A stretch of DNA of 39,490 nt, taken from the NCBI RefSeq assembly GCF_000298075.1, contig NZ_JH815596.1, positions 1-39,490 on the forward strand, written 5' to 3'. Shown in pieces: positions 21,091 through 28,406 of the stretch. The position numbers and the translations under genes were made by a program. A model generated the notes under the pieces. The model searched no databases. It was not told where the DNA came from and saw only the letters and a list, made by a program, of their open reading frames with translations. Position 1 is the first letter of the stretch. The number at the start of each line of letters is the position of its first letter. The stretch is from Staphylococcus massiliensis CCUG 55927 (GTDB lineage: Bacteria; Bacillota; Bacilli; Staphylococcales; Staphylococcaceae).

Positions 21091-22584
21091 ATGCGCACAT
21101 GGACAGAAAAAGAACAATTTCAACATTACGAAGATTTAACACCTGAAGAAGTAGAAGCATTAAAAGAGAAAGTGAATACCTCTATTTATAGACAAACCTA
21201 CCATATTCAACCACCTACAGGCGTTATGCAGCAGATGTCTGGCTTAATATTCTATAACCATACTTATTTCATTCAAACGGTTAATTTCCCTAATGGCACA
21301 GATCATCAGTTACCATATTGGTACCATTTCAAAGGTGATCAACTTACGCATCTTAAACCGCATCATACATATATGACACCTGAAATCATCGACCAAGATC
21401 GTCGCTTAGGAGACGGTTCATCATTTATTTATGATAATGATTTATATATGATGTTCACAACTGTATCTAATGATGACGAACCAATTTATAAACAACACGT
21501 TGCTAAGCTTACGAATGATGGCTCGATTTTAAAGCAACAAGAAGTTGTGATTACGCATGATCAAGGCGATTTCAATATGGTTAGAGATCCGAATGTCGTG
21601 ATGCATGAAGGTCGTATGTATGCATTTCTTGGTGGTCAGAATCAAGAGGGCAAAGGTACAATTATTGTTTACAAGGCAGTACATCCGTTTCAATGGACGT
21701 ATGTTGGTGAAGTTCAAACGTCGTTCGTTGATGAGAGTATAAGACGTGTCGCACCAGATTATTTTAGACTGAATCATCTCGACTTCATTATTTATGGCTT
21801 CGAGGAAAAGCACCAAGCGTCTACGCGCTACTTAACGGGTTATGCGAAGGGTATGCTTGAATTTAACGATATGACATTTACCCATAGTGACTTTAAAACG
21901 TTAGATGATGGCTTTGATTTTTACGCACCGAAAACATTCTTAAATGAACATAAAGCGCGCGTTTTATTTGCGAATATGTCTATGCCTGACGTCACATATC
22001 TTTCAGATAAAGACCAATGGCGTAATTGCTTAACAGTCCCTAGAGTGTTAACGATTGAAAATGGGGATCTCAAACAGCGTCCTTTAGAGGATTTAAAATC
22101 ACTGAGATATAACGAAGAAACCGCATTAGGTTATGCAACGAAATTTAATCGCCAATTACACCCATTTGAAGGTACAGAGTATGAACTCATTGTAGATATT
22201 TTAGAAAATGATGCGACAGAATTGTACTTTGAATTACGTGCTTCAAAATTCGAAGCAACGCATATTATTTATAACAAACGTTTAAATCAATTAACGTTAG
22301 ACCGTTCTGAAAGTGGTCCATTGCCTGAACCGTGTGAAACAAGAACGTCAACCACGCTTAAGGAAGAACTTAAACAATTACGTATTTTTGTTGATGCATC
22401 AAGTATTGAAATATTCTGCAATGATGGTGAGCGTGTGCTAAGTAGTCGTATCTTCCCATCGAAAGATTCGAAGTACATACGTACTTCAACAGAATCTGGA
22501 CAAGTGTACATGAAGTTAACAAAATATGATTTAAAATCGATTATTGAAGAACCTGAACAAGAAGAAAGCCAAGATGAATCCTAA
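21091..22584 (+). CDS. GH32 sucrose-6-phosphate hydrolase homolog, catalytic residues lost
   Basis: A 497-aa five-blade beta-propeller plus C-terminal beta-sandwich protein of glycoside hydrolase family 32, in the position of S. aureus scrB beside agrA. Fold landmarks remain: YHIQPPTG, FNMVRDPNVV (Asp166), FYAPKTF and VDASSIEIFCNDGE. However, the nucleophile motif (usually WMNDPNG or LLNDPNG) reads VMQQMSG at 45-51, so the Asp is Gln48. The acid/base motif (usually WECPD) reads RVAPD at 219-223, so the Glu is Val220. The reading frame is open and full length, so it is a probable pseudoenzyme rather than a decayed gene. No fructokinase or sugar PTS is adjacent. Start could also be TTG at 21085. 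Confidence 0.8.
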   Translation: MRTWTEKEQFQHYEDLTPEEVEALKEKVNTSIYRQTYHIQPPTGVMQQMSGLIFYNHTYFIQTVNFPNGTDHQLPYWYHFKGDQLTHLKPHHTYMTPEIIDQDRRLGDGSSFIYDNDLYMMFTTVSNDDEPIYKQHVAKLTNDGSILKQQEVVITHDQGDFNMVRDPNVVMHEGRMYAFLGGQNQEGKGTIIVYKAVHPFQWTYVGEVQTSFVDESIRRVAPDYFRLNHLDFIIYGFEEKHQASTRYLTGYAKGMLEFNDMTFTHSDFKTLDDGFDFYAPKTFLNEHKARVLFANMSMPDVTYLSDKDQWRNCLTVPRVLTIENGDLKQRPLEDLKSLRYNEETALGYATKFNRQLHPFEGTEYELIVDILENDATELYFELRASKFEATHIIYNKRLNQLTLDRSESGPLPEPCETRTSTTLKEELKQLRIFVDASSIEIFCNDGERVLSSRIFPSKDSKYIRTSTESGQVYMKLTKYDLKSIIEEPEQEESQDES

Positions 22585-22599
22585 GTTCATCTTGGCTTT
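22565..22599. terminator. Bidirectional terminator between the GH32-like gene and agrA
   Basis: A perfect 14-bp stem (22565-22578 with 22586-22599) with a 7-nt loop overlaps the last codons of the GH32-like gene. It lies between convergent genes and could end both transcripts. Confidence 0.7.
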
Positions 22600-22627
22600 A
22601 AGTGTGTTCAAGGCATCTATATAATAC

Positions 22628-23344
22628 CTATATTTTTTTGATGTTACGAACCGAAGCGTAACAATATTCTTCATTCTTGAAGTAGACAATACGTTCTTTA
22701 GAATCAATACGTTCTATATTATTACGGTTAAGCACGAAGCTGTTATGGCATCTAAAGAAGCGGTCATCGATTTGAGCGAGTTCCTTTAGATTACCGTAAA
22801 ATTCAAGTTGACGATTGTCTAAGTGAGCAATTAAACGATGTGATTTGGTTGATGATTCAAAGAACATAATATCGTCATATTGCACATATACTGAATTACT
22901 GCCGCGTTTTAATTCAATTGTTTCAACGTTACTTTCTTTAGATAATAAGTCTAATCGAGAGTGTGCAGTTTCGATACAATCTATAACACGCGTCTTAAGT
23001 TCATCAATATCATCTTTGAAAATAAAGTCCATTGCTGAAACCTTATAAACGAAAGTGAGATACGTGAGCTCACTATGACTTGTAACAAATACGATGTTGC
23101 CAATTGGGTCATGTTTACGGATCTCGCTACCTAATTTTATTCCATTAATATCTGATTCGAGTTGAATGTCTAAAAAGTAACATCCAATATCAGTCATGTT
23201 TTTAGAGTGTTCGAGTAACTCGTAAGGATCATTTGTGGCAATTTCGATTTCCATAGGTTTATCTTCAATCATGATGTAATTCTCAATGATTGAAACCATG
23301 CGTTCACGTTGACGCTCATCATCTTCACAAATTAAAATTTTCAT
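22628..23344 (-). CDS. agrA: Accessory gene regulator response regulator AgrA
   Basis: LytTR-family response regulator of the agr quorum-sensing system; phosphorylated AgrA activates P2 (agrBDCA), P3 (RNAIII) and psm promoters. The receiver domain has the phospho-acceptor D59 in CYFLDIQL; the LytTR DNA-binding domain spans about 140-238 and includes RCHNSFVLNR, with C199 and N201 matching the S. aureus positions. Length 238 aa equals S. aureus. It lies 12 nt downstream of agrC. Confidence 0.97.
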   Translation of the reverse strand: MKILICEDDERQRERMVSIIENYIMIEDKPMEIEIATNDPYELLEHSKNMTDIGCYFLDIQLESDINGIKLGSEIRKHDPIGNIVFVTSHSELTYLTFVYKVSAMDFIFKDDIDELKTRVIDCIETAHSRLDLLSKESNVETIELKRGSNSVYVQYDDIMFFESSTKSHRLIAHLDNRQLEFYGNLKELAQIDDRFFRCHNSFVLNRNNIERIDSKERIVYFKNEEYCYASVRNIKKI

Positions 23345-23356
23345 CTCAACACTTCC

Positions 23357-24649
23357 TTATACATCTTCATTTAAAATGTCTAATTTTTGTATAAAGTATT
23401 GGCCTTCAATCGTTGTATCGAGTAGTACATTTGAAGTTGAATCTGTAATCTCTTTAAGTGTATAAAGGCCGACACCTCTGTTTTTCCCTTTAGTAGAGAA
23501 ATCCTTTTTAAATAATTGGTGTACACGAGGGGTGTCACTAGAACATTTATTCATCACGATTATTATGATAGAACTATCCGTTTTGATAAATGCGATTTGA
23601 ATGATAGGTTTTTTAATTTGCTCTGATGCTTCAATCGCGTTGTCCATGATAATACCAAGTATTCGACTTAAATCAACCATATTCATATTAATATAATCAA
23701 TAGGATCTGCAACTTCCACGCTGATTTGAATATCTTTTTCTTGAGCCTGTAAAACCTTGGTTGTAAGTAAACCTTTAATACCTCTAACTTGGAGGTTTTC
23801 GACACCATTTAATTTAAAGTTCTTCTGTTGAAAGCTATCTTGTAGAGGAGAAATATGATTGTTAAAGTAATCTCTTAAACCTTCCATGTCATCTTCGCGA
23901 ATGAAGTCTGAGAGTGTAGCTAAAATATTGATGTAATCGTGACGGAATTTACGCATATCATTATTAACACTTTCGATTTTAAGTGTGTATTTATAATATG
24001 TTTCTAACTCTTCTTTGTAGTGTCTATATTTTAGTTCTCTGGCTACATTAATAGTAATAATAACGATGATGACAAGCATTATTATAATAAAACCTAAAAA
24101 TACAAAAGTTATATTATCAAATTGCTCGATAGTAGATACTGTATCAGGCATAAATCTATATATTAAAAATATTGTAATAGCTAAAAGGAAGCACATCGCA
24201 AATAAATAATATTTATTAATATACAAGATTGATGCTTTAAATTTATAAATGATAAATCGTATTAAAAACGCTAGTACGATAGACATGGTTAAGTAACAAA
24301 AACCATACATTATGTATGATAGCCATTTGACATGAAAATATTCTTCAAATTCTACAGTTAATACAACAGTTAGGACGTTACTCAAATATAAAATAAGTAT
24401 ACTTGATAGGGCAGATATAACGCCTATAATACTTGCTCTTTTATAAAAGAAAATAATAAAGAGGACTATAAGGAGTATAAGCGTATATTGCTTTAAGAAG
24501 ATGAATAAAATAGTAGAAGGGACTATTACCCCTAATACAATAGAAATATAATCCCTTCTAGAATAATCAATACTTAAAATTATATTGGCAACTATGAACA
24601 AAATAGCTGCTTGAAATAAAGCTAATAGAAATGTCGATAAAACTGCCAT
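23357..24649 (-). CDS. agrC: Autoinducer sensor histidine kinase AgrC
   Basis: Membrane sensor of the autoinducing peptide. The N-terminal ~200 residues form six or seven membrane segments and bind AIP; the coiled DHp helix holds the phospho-acceptor H237 in MRKFRHDYINIL; the HATPase_c domain shows NAIEA, the G-box GVGLYTLKEI and a conserved C-terminal IQKLDI. The sensor half is expected to be divergent, matched to the local AgrD. The ATG has only a weak ribosome binding site and is 24 nt after agrD. Confidence 0.95.
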   Translation of the reverse strand: MAVLSTFLLALFQAAILFIVANIILSIDYSRRDYISIVLGVIVPSTILFIFLKQYTLILLIVLFIIFFYKRASIIGVISALSSILILYLSNVLTVVLTVEFEEYFHVKWLSYIMYGFCYLTMSIVLAFLIRFIIYKFKASILYINKYYLFAMCFLLAITIFLIYRFMPDTVSTIEQFDNITFVFLGFIIIMLVIIVIITINVARELKYRHYKEELETYYKYTLKIESVNNDMRKFRHDYINILATLSDFIREDDMEGLRDYFNNHISPLQDSFQQKNFKLNGVENLQVRGIKGLLTTKVLQAQEKDIQISVEVADPIDYINMNMVDLSRILGIIMDNAIEASEQIKKPIIQIAFIKTDSSIIIIVMNKCSSDTPRVHQLFKKDFSTKGKNRGVGLYTLKEITDSTSNVLLDTTIEGQYFIQKLDILNEDV

Positions 24650-24673
24650 ATAATTTTACACACTTTCTAACTT

Positions 24674-24814
24674 TTATTTATTTGCTTCGTCGATTAATTC
24701 TTGAGGTACTTCAGCTTCATCGAAGAAACCGTAGCAGATACGGATTGAACCGAAAGTTCCAATTTTAGAAAATACGTCAGCTAATACTTTTGCGAAGATA
24801 GAAAAGATATTCAT
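24674..24814 (-). CDS. agrD: Autoinducing peptide precursor AgrD
   Basis: A 46-codon ORF between agrB and agrC. Residues 1-22 form the amphipathic N-terminal leader (MNIFSIFAKVLADVFSKI). The AIP core is around GSIRICYGFF (22-31). The conserved C-terminal recognition region DEAEVPQEL follows at 32-40. By analogy AgrB cleaves after F31 and forms a five-residue thiolactone ring between Cys27 and Phe31 (CYGFF), with an exotail drawn from SIRI; the N-terminal cut is not determinable here. The AAGGAGGAC site lies inside the end of agrB. Confidence 0.93.
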   Translation of the reverse strand: MNIFSIFAKVLADVFSKIGTFGSIRICYGFFDEAEVPQELIDEANK

Positions 24815-24816
24815 AA

Positions 24817-25386
24817 TTATTTGTCCTCCTTAGGAAAAAATATTGGTAATAGCGTTATGGCTTCAATAACAATTCCAGTTAACATTAACTGTTGGTACGG
24901 CTCTTGCACAAAAAATGAAAGCGCAATAACTACTATAGTAGTTATAATTGCTCTAACTTTTTTCCCTTTCTTACGACTTTCTTTAATAGGTAGCTTTCTT
25001 GTAGCAGCTGGTGCTAATAGAATAACCATTATTAAAGAAATCAAACTCAATACGAAAAAGAAAGTATAAGGTATTTCAAAATGTACAATTAGCCATGGCA
25101 ACAGAATGAAAATTAAAAGATTCTGTACATGACACAGAAATGATGATTTTGCATGAGCTCCATGCGCGAAAAAGCGCAATACGAAATAAAATAAATGAAC
25201 AGTTAGTGTGTAAAAGAATATATTCAATAGGAGAGCGAGTCCGTAAACAACAATTCCTTTAAACAAATTCCCCAGTACTATCTGGATGCCTAAACGTATT
25301 TTCAGATATGAAATACGATCTAAATTGTTTTTCTTTTGCAGGGTCAATGCAAATTTATCAATCCATGTATCTAATAGCTTTTGCAT
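24817..25386 (-). CDS. agrB: AgrD-processing membrane endopeptidase AgrB
   Basis: Polytopic cysteine protease (189 aa) that removes the AgrD C-terminus and forms the AIP thiolactone. The catalytic residues lie in RFFAHGAHAKSSFLC: H78 and C85, spaced as in S. aureus H77/C84, with R71 matching the conserved Arg. Four to six hydrophobic segments follow the N-terminal amphipathic region. First gene of the P2 transcript, behind GGAGAG; its stop is 2 nt from the agrD start. Confidence 0.96.
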   Translation of the reverse strand: MQKLLDTWIDKFALTLQKKNNLDRISYLKIRLGIQIVLGNLFKGIVVYGLALLLNIFFYTLTVHLFYFVLRFFAHGAHAKSSFLCHVQNLLIFILLPWLIVHFEIPYTFFFVLSLISLIMVILLAPAATRKLPIKESRKKGKKVRAIITTIVVIALSFFVQEPYQQLMLTGIVIEAITLLPIFFPKEDK

Positions 25387-25408
25387 TGCACCACTCTCCT
25401 TAATTCTT

Positions 25409-25474
25409 ATTATATAGAAAAAAGTACAAACTGTGTATTTATTGCCTAACTGTTAACATTTAATTCTAAACTGT
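25409..25474 (-). promoter_or_regulatory. agr P2 promoter with AgrA direct repeats
   Basis: On the minus strand ACAGTTTAG (starts 25474) and ACAGTTAGGCA (starts 25453) are 21 bp apart, the two-turn spacing of AgrA sites. A TATAAT -10 follows at 25414-25409, 28 nt after the second repeat. It drives agrBDCA. Confidence 0.88.
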
Positions 25475-25515
25475 CATCTTGATGATGATAAATACATTTT
25501 AACATAAAAATCATG

Positions 25516-25587
25516 ACAAGTAAGAACTTAAAATTTCGAGTTAGGCACTAACTCTTTTTATTTTGAATTTCTATGTTTCAATATAGA
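25516..25587 (+). promoter_or_regulatory. agr P3 promoter with AgrA direct repeats
   Basis: ACAAGTAAG (25516-25524) and CGAGTTAGG (25537-25545) are 21 bp apart. The -10 region (TTCAATATAGA, 25577-25587) is at the same distance from the second repeat as in my recollection of S. aureus P3. As there, these repeats are weaker than those of P2, and the spacing to -10 is long. It drives RNAIII. Confidence 0.82.
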
Positions 25588-25657
25588 CATATCACAGATA
25601 AGTGATACAAAATCAAAGGATTATTTTTGAGGTAACTACTACGTTTATTATTGTTGT

Positions 25658-25694
25658 GAAACAATTTGTAGGTGTTATTCCTGAAACAAATTGT
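25658..25694 (+). repeat. Repeat/stem-loop before the first delta-toxin ORF
   Basis: GAAACAATTTGTAGG (25658-25672) is nearly repeated at 25683-25697, and ACAATTTGT (25661-25669) is exactly complementary to ACAAATTGT (25686-25694). The stem ends one nt before the AGGAAGGAGG ribosome binding site of the first ORF, so it could gate its translation. Confidence 0.55.
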
Positions 25695-25712
25695 AGGAAG
25701 GAGGACATTATA

Positions 25713-25793
25713 ATGGCAGGCGATATCGGTAAAACTATCATGGACTTTTTCAAATGGTTAGGTGAAACTATCGACAAATACACTCAAAAATAA
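25713..25793 (+). CDS. Delta-hemolysin-like peptide 1
   Basis: A 26-aa delta-toxin homolog: begins MAGDIGKTIMDFFKWLG and ends DKYTQK. It is the only copy with 26 residues and the Thr-Gln-Lys tail closest to the S. aureus toxin end (FTKK); net charge about zero. It is leaderless, as phenol-soluble modulins are, so a formyl-Met amphipathic helix is expected. AAGGAGGAC precedes the ATG. It is the first of five ORFs on RNAIII. Confidence 0.9.
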   Translation: MAGDIGKTIMDFFKWLGETIDKYTQK

Positions 25794-25867
25794 TAAGTCA
25801 TTATTATTTTGAAGGTATTTTAGAATGTTCTTAATTTCAACAACAAATATAAAAGGAGTGAATTAAC

Positions 25868-25945
25868 ATGGCTGGAGATATCATGGGTACAATCACAGAC
25901 TTAATCAAATGGATCGCTGAAACAGTTGAAAAATATAAAAAATAA
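25868..25945 (+). CDS. Delta-hemolysin-like peptide 2
   Basis: A 25-aa peptide beginning MAGDIMGTITDLIKWIAE and ending EKYKK, preceded by AAAGGAGTG as in S. aureus hld. Amphipathic, about neutral. It differs from copy 3 at only three positions (M6/I, T10/N, E18/D), so the two probably arose by recent duplication. Confidence 0.88.
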   Translation: MAGDIMGTITDLIKWIAETVEKYKK

Positions 25946-26002
25946 TTAGTCTTTTAAATTAATTTTTAAGATTCATCTCAATTGAGAAAGGAGTGACTTA
26001 TC

Positions 26003-26080
26003 ATGGCAGGAGATATCATCGGTACAATCAACGATTTAATCAAATGGATCGCTGACACAGTAGAAAAATATAAAAAATAA
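26003..26080 (+). CDS. Delta-hemolysin-like peptide 3
   Basis: A 25-aa peptide beginning MAGDIIGTINDLIKWIAD and ending EKYKK, behind GAAAGGAGTG. The palindrome CTCAATTGAG lies just upstream of its ribosome binding site (25978-25987). Start-to-start distance from copy 2 is 135 bp. Confidence 0.88.
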   Translation: MAGDIIGTINDLIKWIADTVEKYKK

Positions 26081-26136
26081 TTGAAGCTTAAAGATTTAAT
26101 TTTTCCTAAATAAACACATGAAAGGAGTGACTCATA

Positions 26137-26214
26137 ATGGCAGGCGATATCATGAACACAATCAACGGTTTAATCAAATGGATCATCGACACAGTTGAAA
26201 AATACAAAAAATAA
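26137..26214 (+). CDS. Delta-hemolysin-like peptide 4
   Basis: A 25-aa peptide beginning MAGDIMNTINGLIKWIID and ending EKYKK. It lacks the Asp at position 11 (Gly), giving net charge about +1. Its IKWIIDTV stretch is identical or nearly so to the core of S. aureus delta-toxin. Behind GAAAGGAGTG; start-to-start 134 bp from copy 3. Confidence 0.88.
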   Translation: MAGDIMNTINGLIKWIIDTVEKYKK

Positions 26215-26269
26215 TTAGTCTTGAATATCTAATCTTAATTTATCTCAATTGAGAAGGGAGGCACTTATA

Positions 26270-26347
26270 ATGGCAGGCGATATCTTCAAAGCTTTAATCG
26301 AATTAGGTCGTTTCATCGCAGACATGGTTAAAAAATTCAAAAAATAA
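26270..26347 (+). CDS. Delta-hemolysin-like peptide 5, divergent and cationic
   Basis: A 25-aa peptide beginning MAGDIFKALIELGRFIAD and ending MVKKFKK. It keeps the MAGDI start and the amphipathic pattern, but Trp15 is Phe, and six Lys/Arg against three acids give about +3. It therefore resembles a cationic PSM more than a delta-toxin. Behind GAAGGGAGG, with CTCAATTGAG upstream as for copy 3. Start-to-start 133 bp from copy 4. Confidence 0.85.
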   Translation: MAGDIFKALIELGRFIADMVKKFKK

Positions 26348-26363
26348 TTCATCCTTTTAAAAG

Positions 26364-26380
26364 CATAGGGTTACCCTATG
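26364..26380 (+). other. RNAIII internal hairpin
   Basis: CATAGGG-TTA-CCCTATG lies 17 nt after the last delta-toxin stop. No T-run follows, so it is probably a structural boundary between the coding array and the regulatory 3' domain rather than a terminator. Confidence 0.5.
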
Positions 26381-26570
26381 ATAATATTTGATATGTATCA
26401 TTTGGAAGCTAATGCCGTAAAGTTTAGCAAGTAGTTATAAAAGCTATCGTAAGCATCATTCAATTTATCATTAAACAATCGGTAAATTCACTAAATTTTT
26501 TCATAATTAAATAAAACATCCCCAAAATAGATAGAGTAATAACTGTAAATAAACATTCCCTTAATAATAA

Positions 26571-26608
26571 AAACCCGAGTCCCTCCCAAGCTCGGGTTTA
26601 TTTTTTTT
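26571..26608 (+). terminator. RNAIII terminator with C-rich loop
   Basis: Stem AAACCCGAG (26571-26579) with CTCGGGTTT (26591-26599), loop TCCCTCCCAAG, then eight T. The loop matches the terminal hairpin of S. aureus RNAIII, where the C-rich loop binds target ribosome binding sites. The reverse strand also has T-rich flanks, so it may end the convergent nitrilase transcript too. Confidence 0.88.
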
Positions 26609-26611
26609 ATG

Positions 26612-27391
26612 CTAATAGAGGTCGTTTCGAAGATTGTCTAATACTGGGATTTGTTGGCGCTGACGTTCGACTTCAGATAGGTTAAGTGTCTCGACAATAT
26701 GACCTTCGTTTGTATCTAGTGATTTCACGATATCTCCATTTGGATTGATGATACAAGAATTACCGCCATACGTCGTACCTAATGCTTCACCGCATGCATT
26801 ACAACCTACAACGTACATATTATTTTCAATTGCGCGTGCTTGAAGTAACTTAATCCAATGGTCGATACGGGCTAGTGGCCATTGAGCGACGTAGAATGTA
26901 ATCGCTGCATGTTGCGCGACGGAACGATTGAGTTCAGGAAATCTTAAGTCATAGCAAACAATTTGTGATGCGCGCACGTCTTCTTTAAGTTGAAAGGTTT
27001 GAGGCATCTTTGTACCGCCCGTTAAGAATTTTGGTTCATCAAGCATTGGTACGAGATGAATTTTGTCATATTGATTTAATATCTCGCCATCTGAATTAAC
27101 GGTGAAACTCGTGTTGTAAATATGTCCGTCAACCTTATTGGCTACTGATCCTGCTACAATAGTTACGTTATGCATTTGCGCAAGTTGCGCAATAAACGCT
27201 TTACTCTCTTGTAAGTTTTCATCTGCGAGTTCGTCTAACGCCTCAAGTGCGTAACCGTTATTCCACATTTCAGGTAGCACCACGACTTCTGTTTGAGCAT
27301 CTAGTTTCGACTCAAATAAATCTTTAATTTTCTCTTTGTTAAGTTCAAATTGTGCTGCTTCTATTTTAAATTGAAATAATTGTACCTTCAT
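26612..27391 (-). CDS. Carbon-nitrogen hydrolase (nitrilase superfamily)
   Basis: A 259-aa nitrilase-fold amidase with the Glu-Lys-Cys triad: E41 in VVLPEMWNNG, K110 in YDKIHLVPM and C146 in QIVCYDLRFPE. It resembles the Nit2/omega-amidase branch more than a true nitrilase, but the substrate cannot be read from the sequence. It occupies the same place, convergent with RNAIII, as in S. aureus. No sdrH-like surface gene lies between it and mroQ. Confidence 0.88.
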   Translation of the reverse strand: MKVQLFQFKIEAAQFELNKEKIKDLFESKLDAQTEVVVLPEMWNNGYALEALDELADENLQESKAFIAQLAQMHNVTIVAGSVANKVDGHIYNTSFTVNSDGEILNQYDKIHLVPMLDEPKFLTGGTKMPQTFQLKEDVRASQIVCYDLRFPELNRSVAQHAAITFYVAQWPLARIDHWIKLLQARAIENNMYVVGCNACGEALGTTYGGNSCIINPNGDIVKSLDTNEGHIVETLNLSEVERQRQQIPVLDNLRNDLY

Positions 27392-27518
27392 ATATGTTCA
27401 CCTCTTAAGCTTACTGTATAAAATTACATCTCAACTTTCAAAGTGTTGGCATTGGGATAGGGCTTTTCATAATGGAAAAGGCCTTTCGATAAGGTACCGA
27501 AATGATGAGACATAAAAA

Positions 27519-27557
27519 AGACTGACATGCATCACACTCATGTGTGCATCTCAGTCT
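27519..27557 (-). terminator. Terminator of mroQ
   Basis: An imperfect long stem (AGACTGA-cATGCA arm at 27519-27531 with its partner to 27557) is followed on the minus strand by six T, 11 nt after the mroQ stop. Confidence 0.75.
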
Positions 27558-27567
27558 CGTTATCATA

Positions 27568-28314
27568 TTAAAATAAGAAATTTATAATGAATGACGTCTT
27601 CTCCATAGCCTCTTGTTTAAGGCTTTCTGGCATGTTCAGTTGAATCAGAACGACGATTGAGTTCATTAAAATGTGTACGGCGATAGGAATGATTAAGCGT
27701 CTTGTGTACGCGTATAATAATGAGAAAATTACACCCATGCCGAAGTAATTTAAGAAGTTAGGTAAATCTTGATGTGCAATTGCGAATATGACAGAACTTA
27801 TAATTGTAGCAATTATGATTTTAACGATTCTAGGTGCTTTCATTCGGCTGTACAATTCGCCAAAGATGACCTTTCTAAATACATATTCTTCGAATATTGG
27901 GCCAATAACCGCAATTAAGAAGATGAATAATGGAATTTGTTTCGCTACTTCCATAAGTTTTTGTGTATTCTGGTTTGAAGGTTCAATTTGGAATACGAAT
28001 GTATTGATTAAACTTGCGATAATTTGGAAAAAGATTACGGTGATGAAACCAAGCACGATTACAAGCACGATGTAGGCTGGCTTTAACCTTGATGCCTCAG
28101 TTTCAAGTGGTAATCTGTTCTTCACCATTTTATGTAAGAAAATAACAGCTAGGATAGAAATCACAAATAAGCCTAGTTGCATAAAGATAGCTAATTTAGA
28201 CAGTTCCATCTTATTCATATCTCCAAATAGACCTGAACCGACTAATAAGCCTGGTATAAATTGCGCGCATAAATATATTGCGACAGTGAGTAGTGCCACG
28301 ATGCCTCTTCTCAT
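27568..28314 (-). CDS. mroQ: CPBP-family intramembrane protease MroQ
   Basis: A 248-aa polytopic protease of the CPBP/Abi family. Motifs are EEYVFR (catalytic Glu-Glu...Arg), FAIAHQDLPNF and the third-motif HILMN. In S. aureus, MroQ at this locus, next to groES, promotes AgrD peptide processing and agr output. I set the start at 28314, since GGAGGT lies 7 nt upstream and the length then equals the S. aureus protein; the longer reading from 28377 adds 21 residues without a better site. Confidence 0.88.
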   Translation of the reverse strand: MRRGIVALLTVAIYLCAQFIPGLLVGSGLFGDMNKMELSKLAIFMQLGLFVISILAVIFLHKMVKNRLPLETEASRLKPAYIVLVIVLGFITVIFFQIIASLINTFVFQIEPSNQNTQKLMEVAKQIPLFIFLIAVIGPIFEEYVFRKVIFGELYSRMKAPRIVKIIIATIISSVIFAIAHQDLPNFLNYFGMGVIFSLLYAYTRRLIIPIAVHILMNSIVVLIQLNMPESLKQEAMEKTSFIINFLF

Positions 28315-28406
28315 AAAAGACCTCCATAAGATTTTGGTTAACGTTTTCATTTTATCGTAGAAAGATTCATTTAACAAAGTTTCTGTCGAATCGTATGACT
28401 TGAATT

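Larger units (their letters stand above)
25589..26608 (+). ncRNA. RNAIII, enlarged form with five delta-toxin ORFs
   Basis: The 5' end is placed by the conserved hairpin ATCACAGATAAGTGAT just after P3. The 3' end is the C-rich terminator at 26571-26608. Between 26441 and 26608 many blocks match S. aureus RNAIII as I recall it: AAGCTATCGTAA, TTTTTTCATAATTAA, AACATCCCC, AATAACTGTAAA, AACATTCCCTTAATAATAA and CCCTCCCAAGCTC. These C-rich single strands and loops are the known seeds that repress targets such as rot and spa by blocking ribosome binding. The RNA is about 1,020 nt, twice the 514 nt of S. aureus; the extra length is the tandem delta-toxin array. Confidence 0.85.

Noticed and set aside
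25602..25793. 63-aa reading frame with GTG start containing delta-toxin 1
   Set aside because: The upstream part lies in the structured RNAIII leader and has no ribosome binding site; the internal ATG at 25713 has a strong one and matches delta-toxins.
26364..26380. Terminator ending the delta-toxin mRNA before the RNAIII 3' domain
   Set aside because: The hairpin CATAGGG-TTA-CCCTATG lacks a following T-run; the conserved C-rich terminator at 26571 is the better end.
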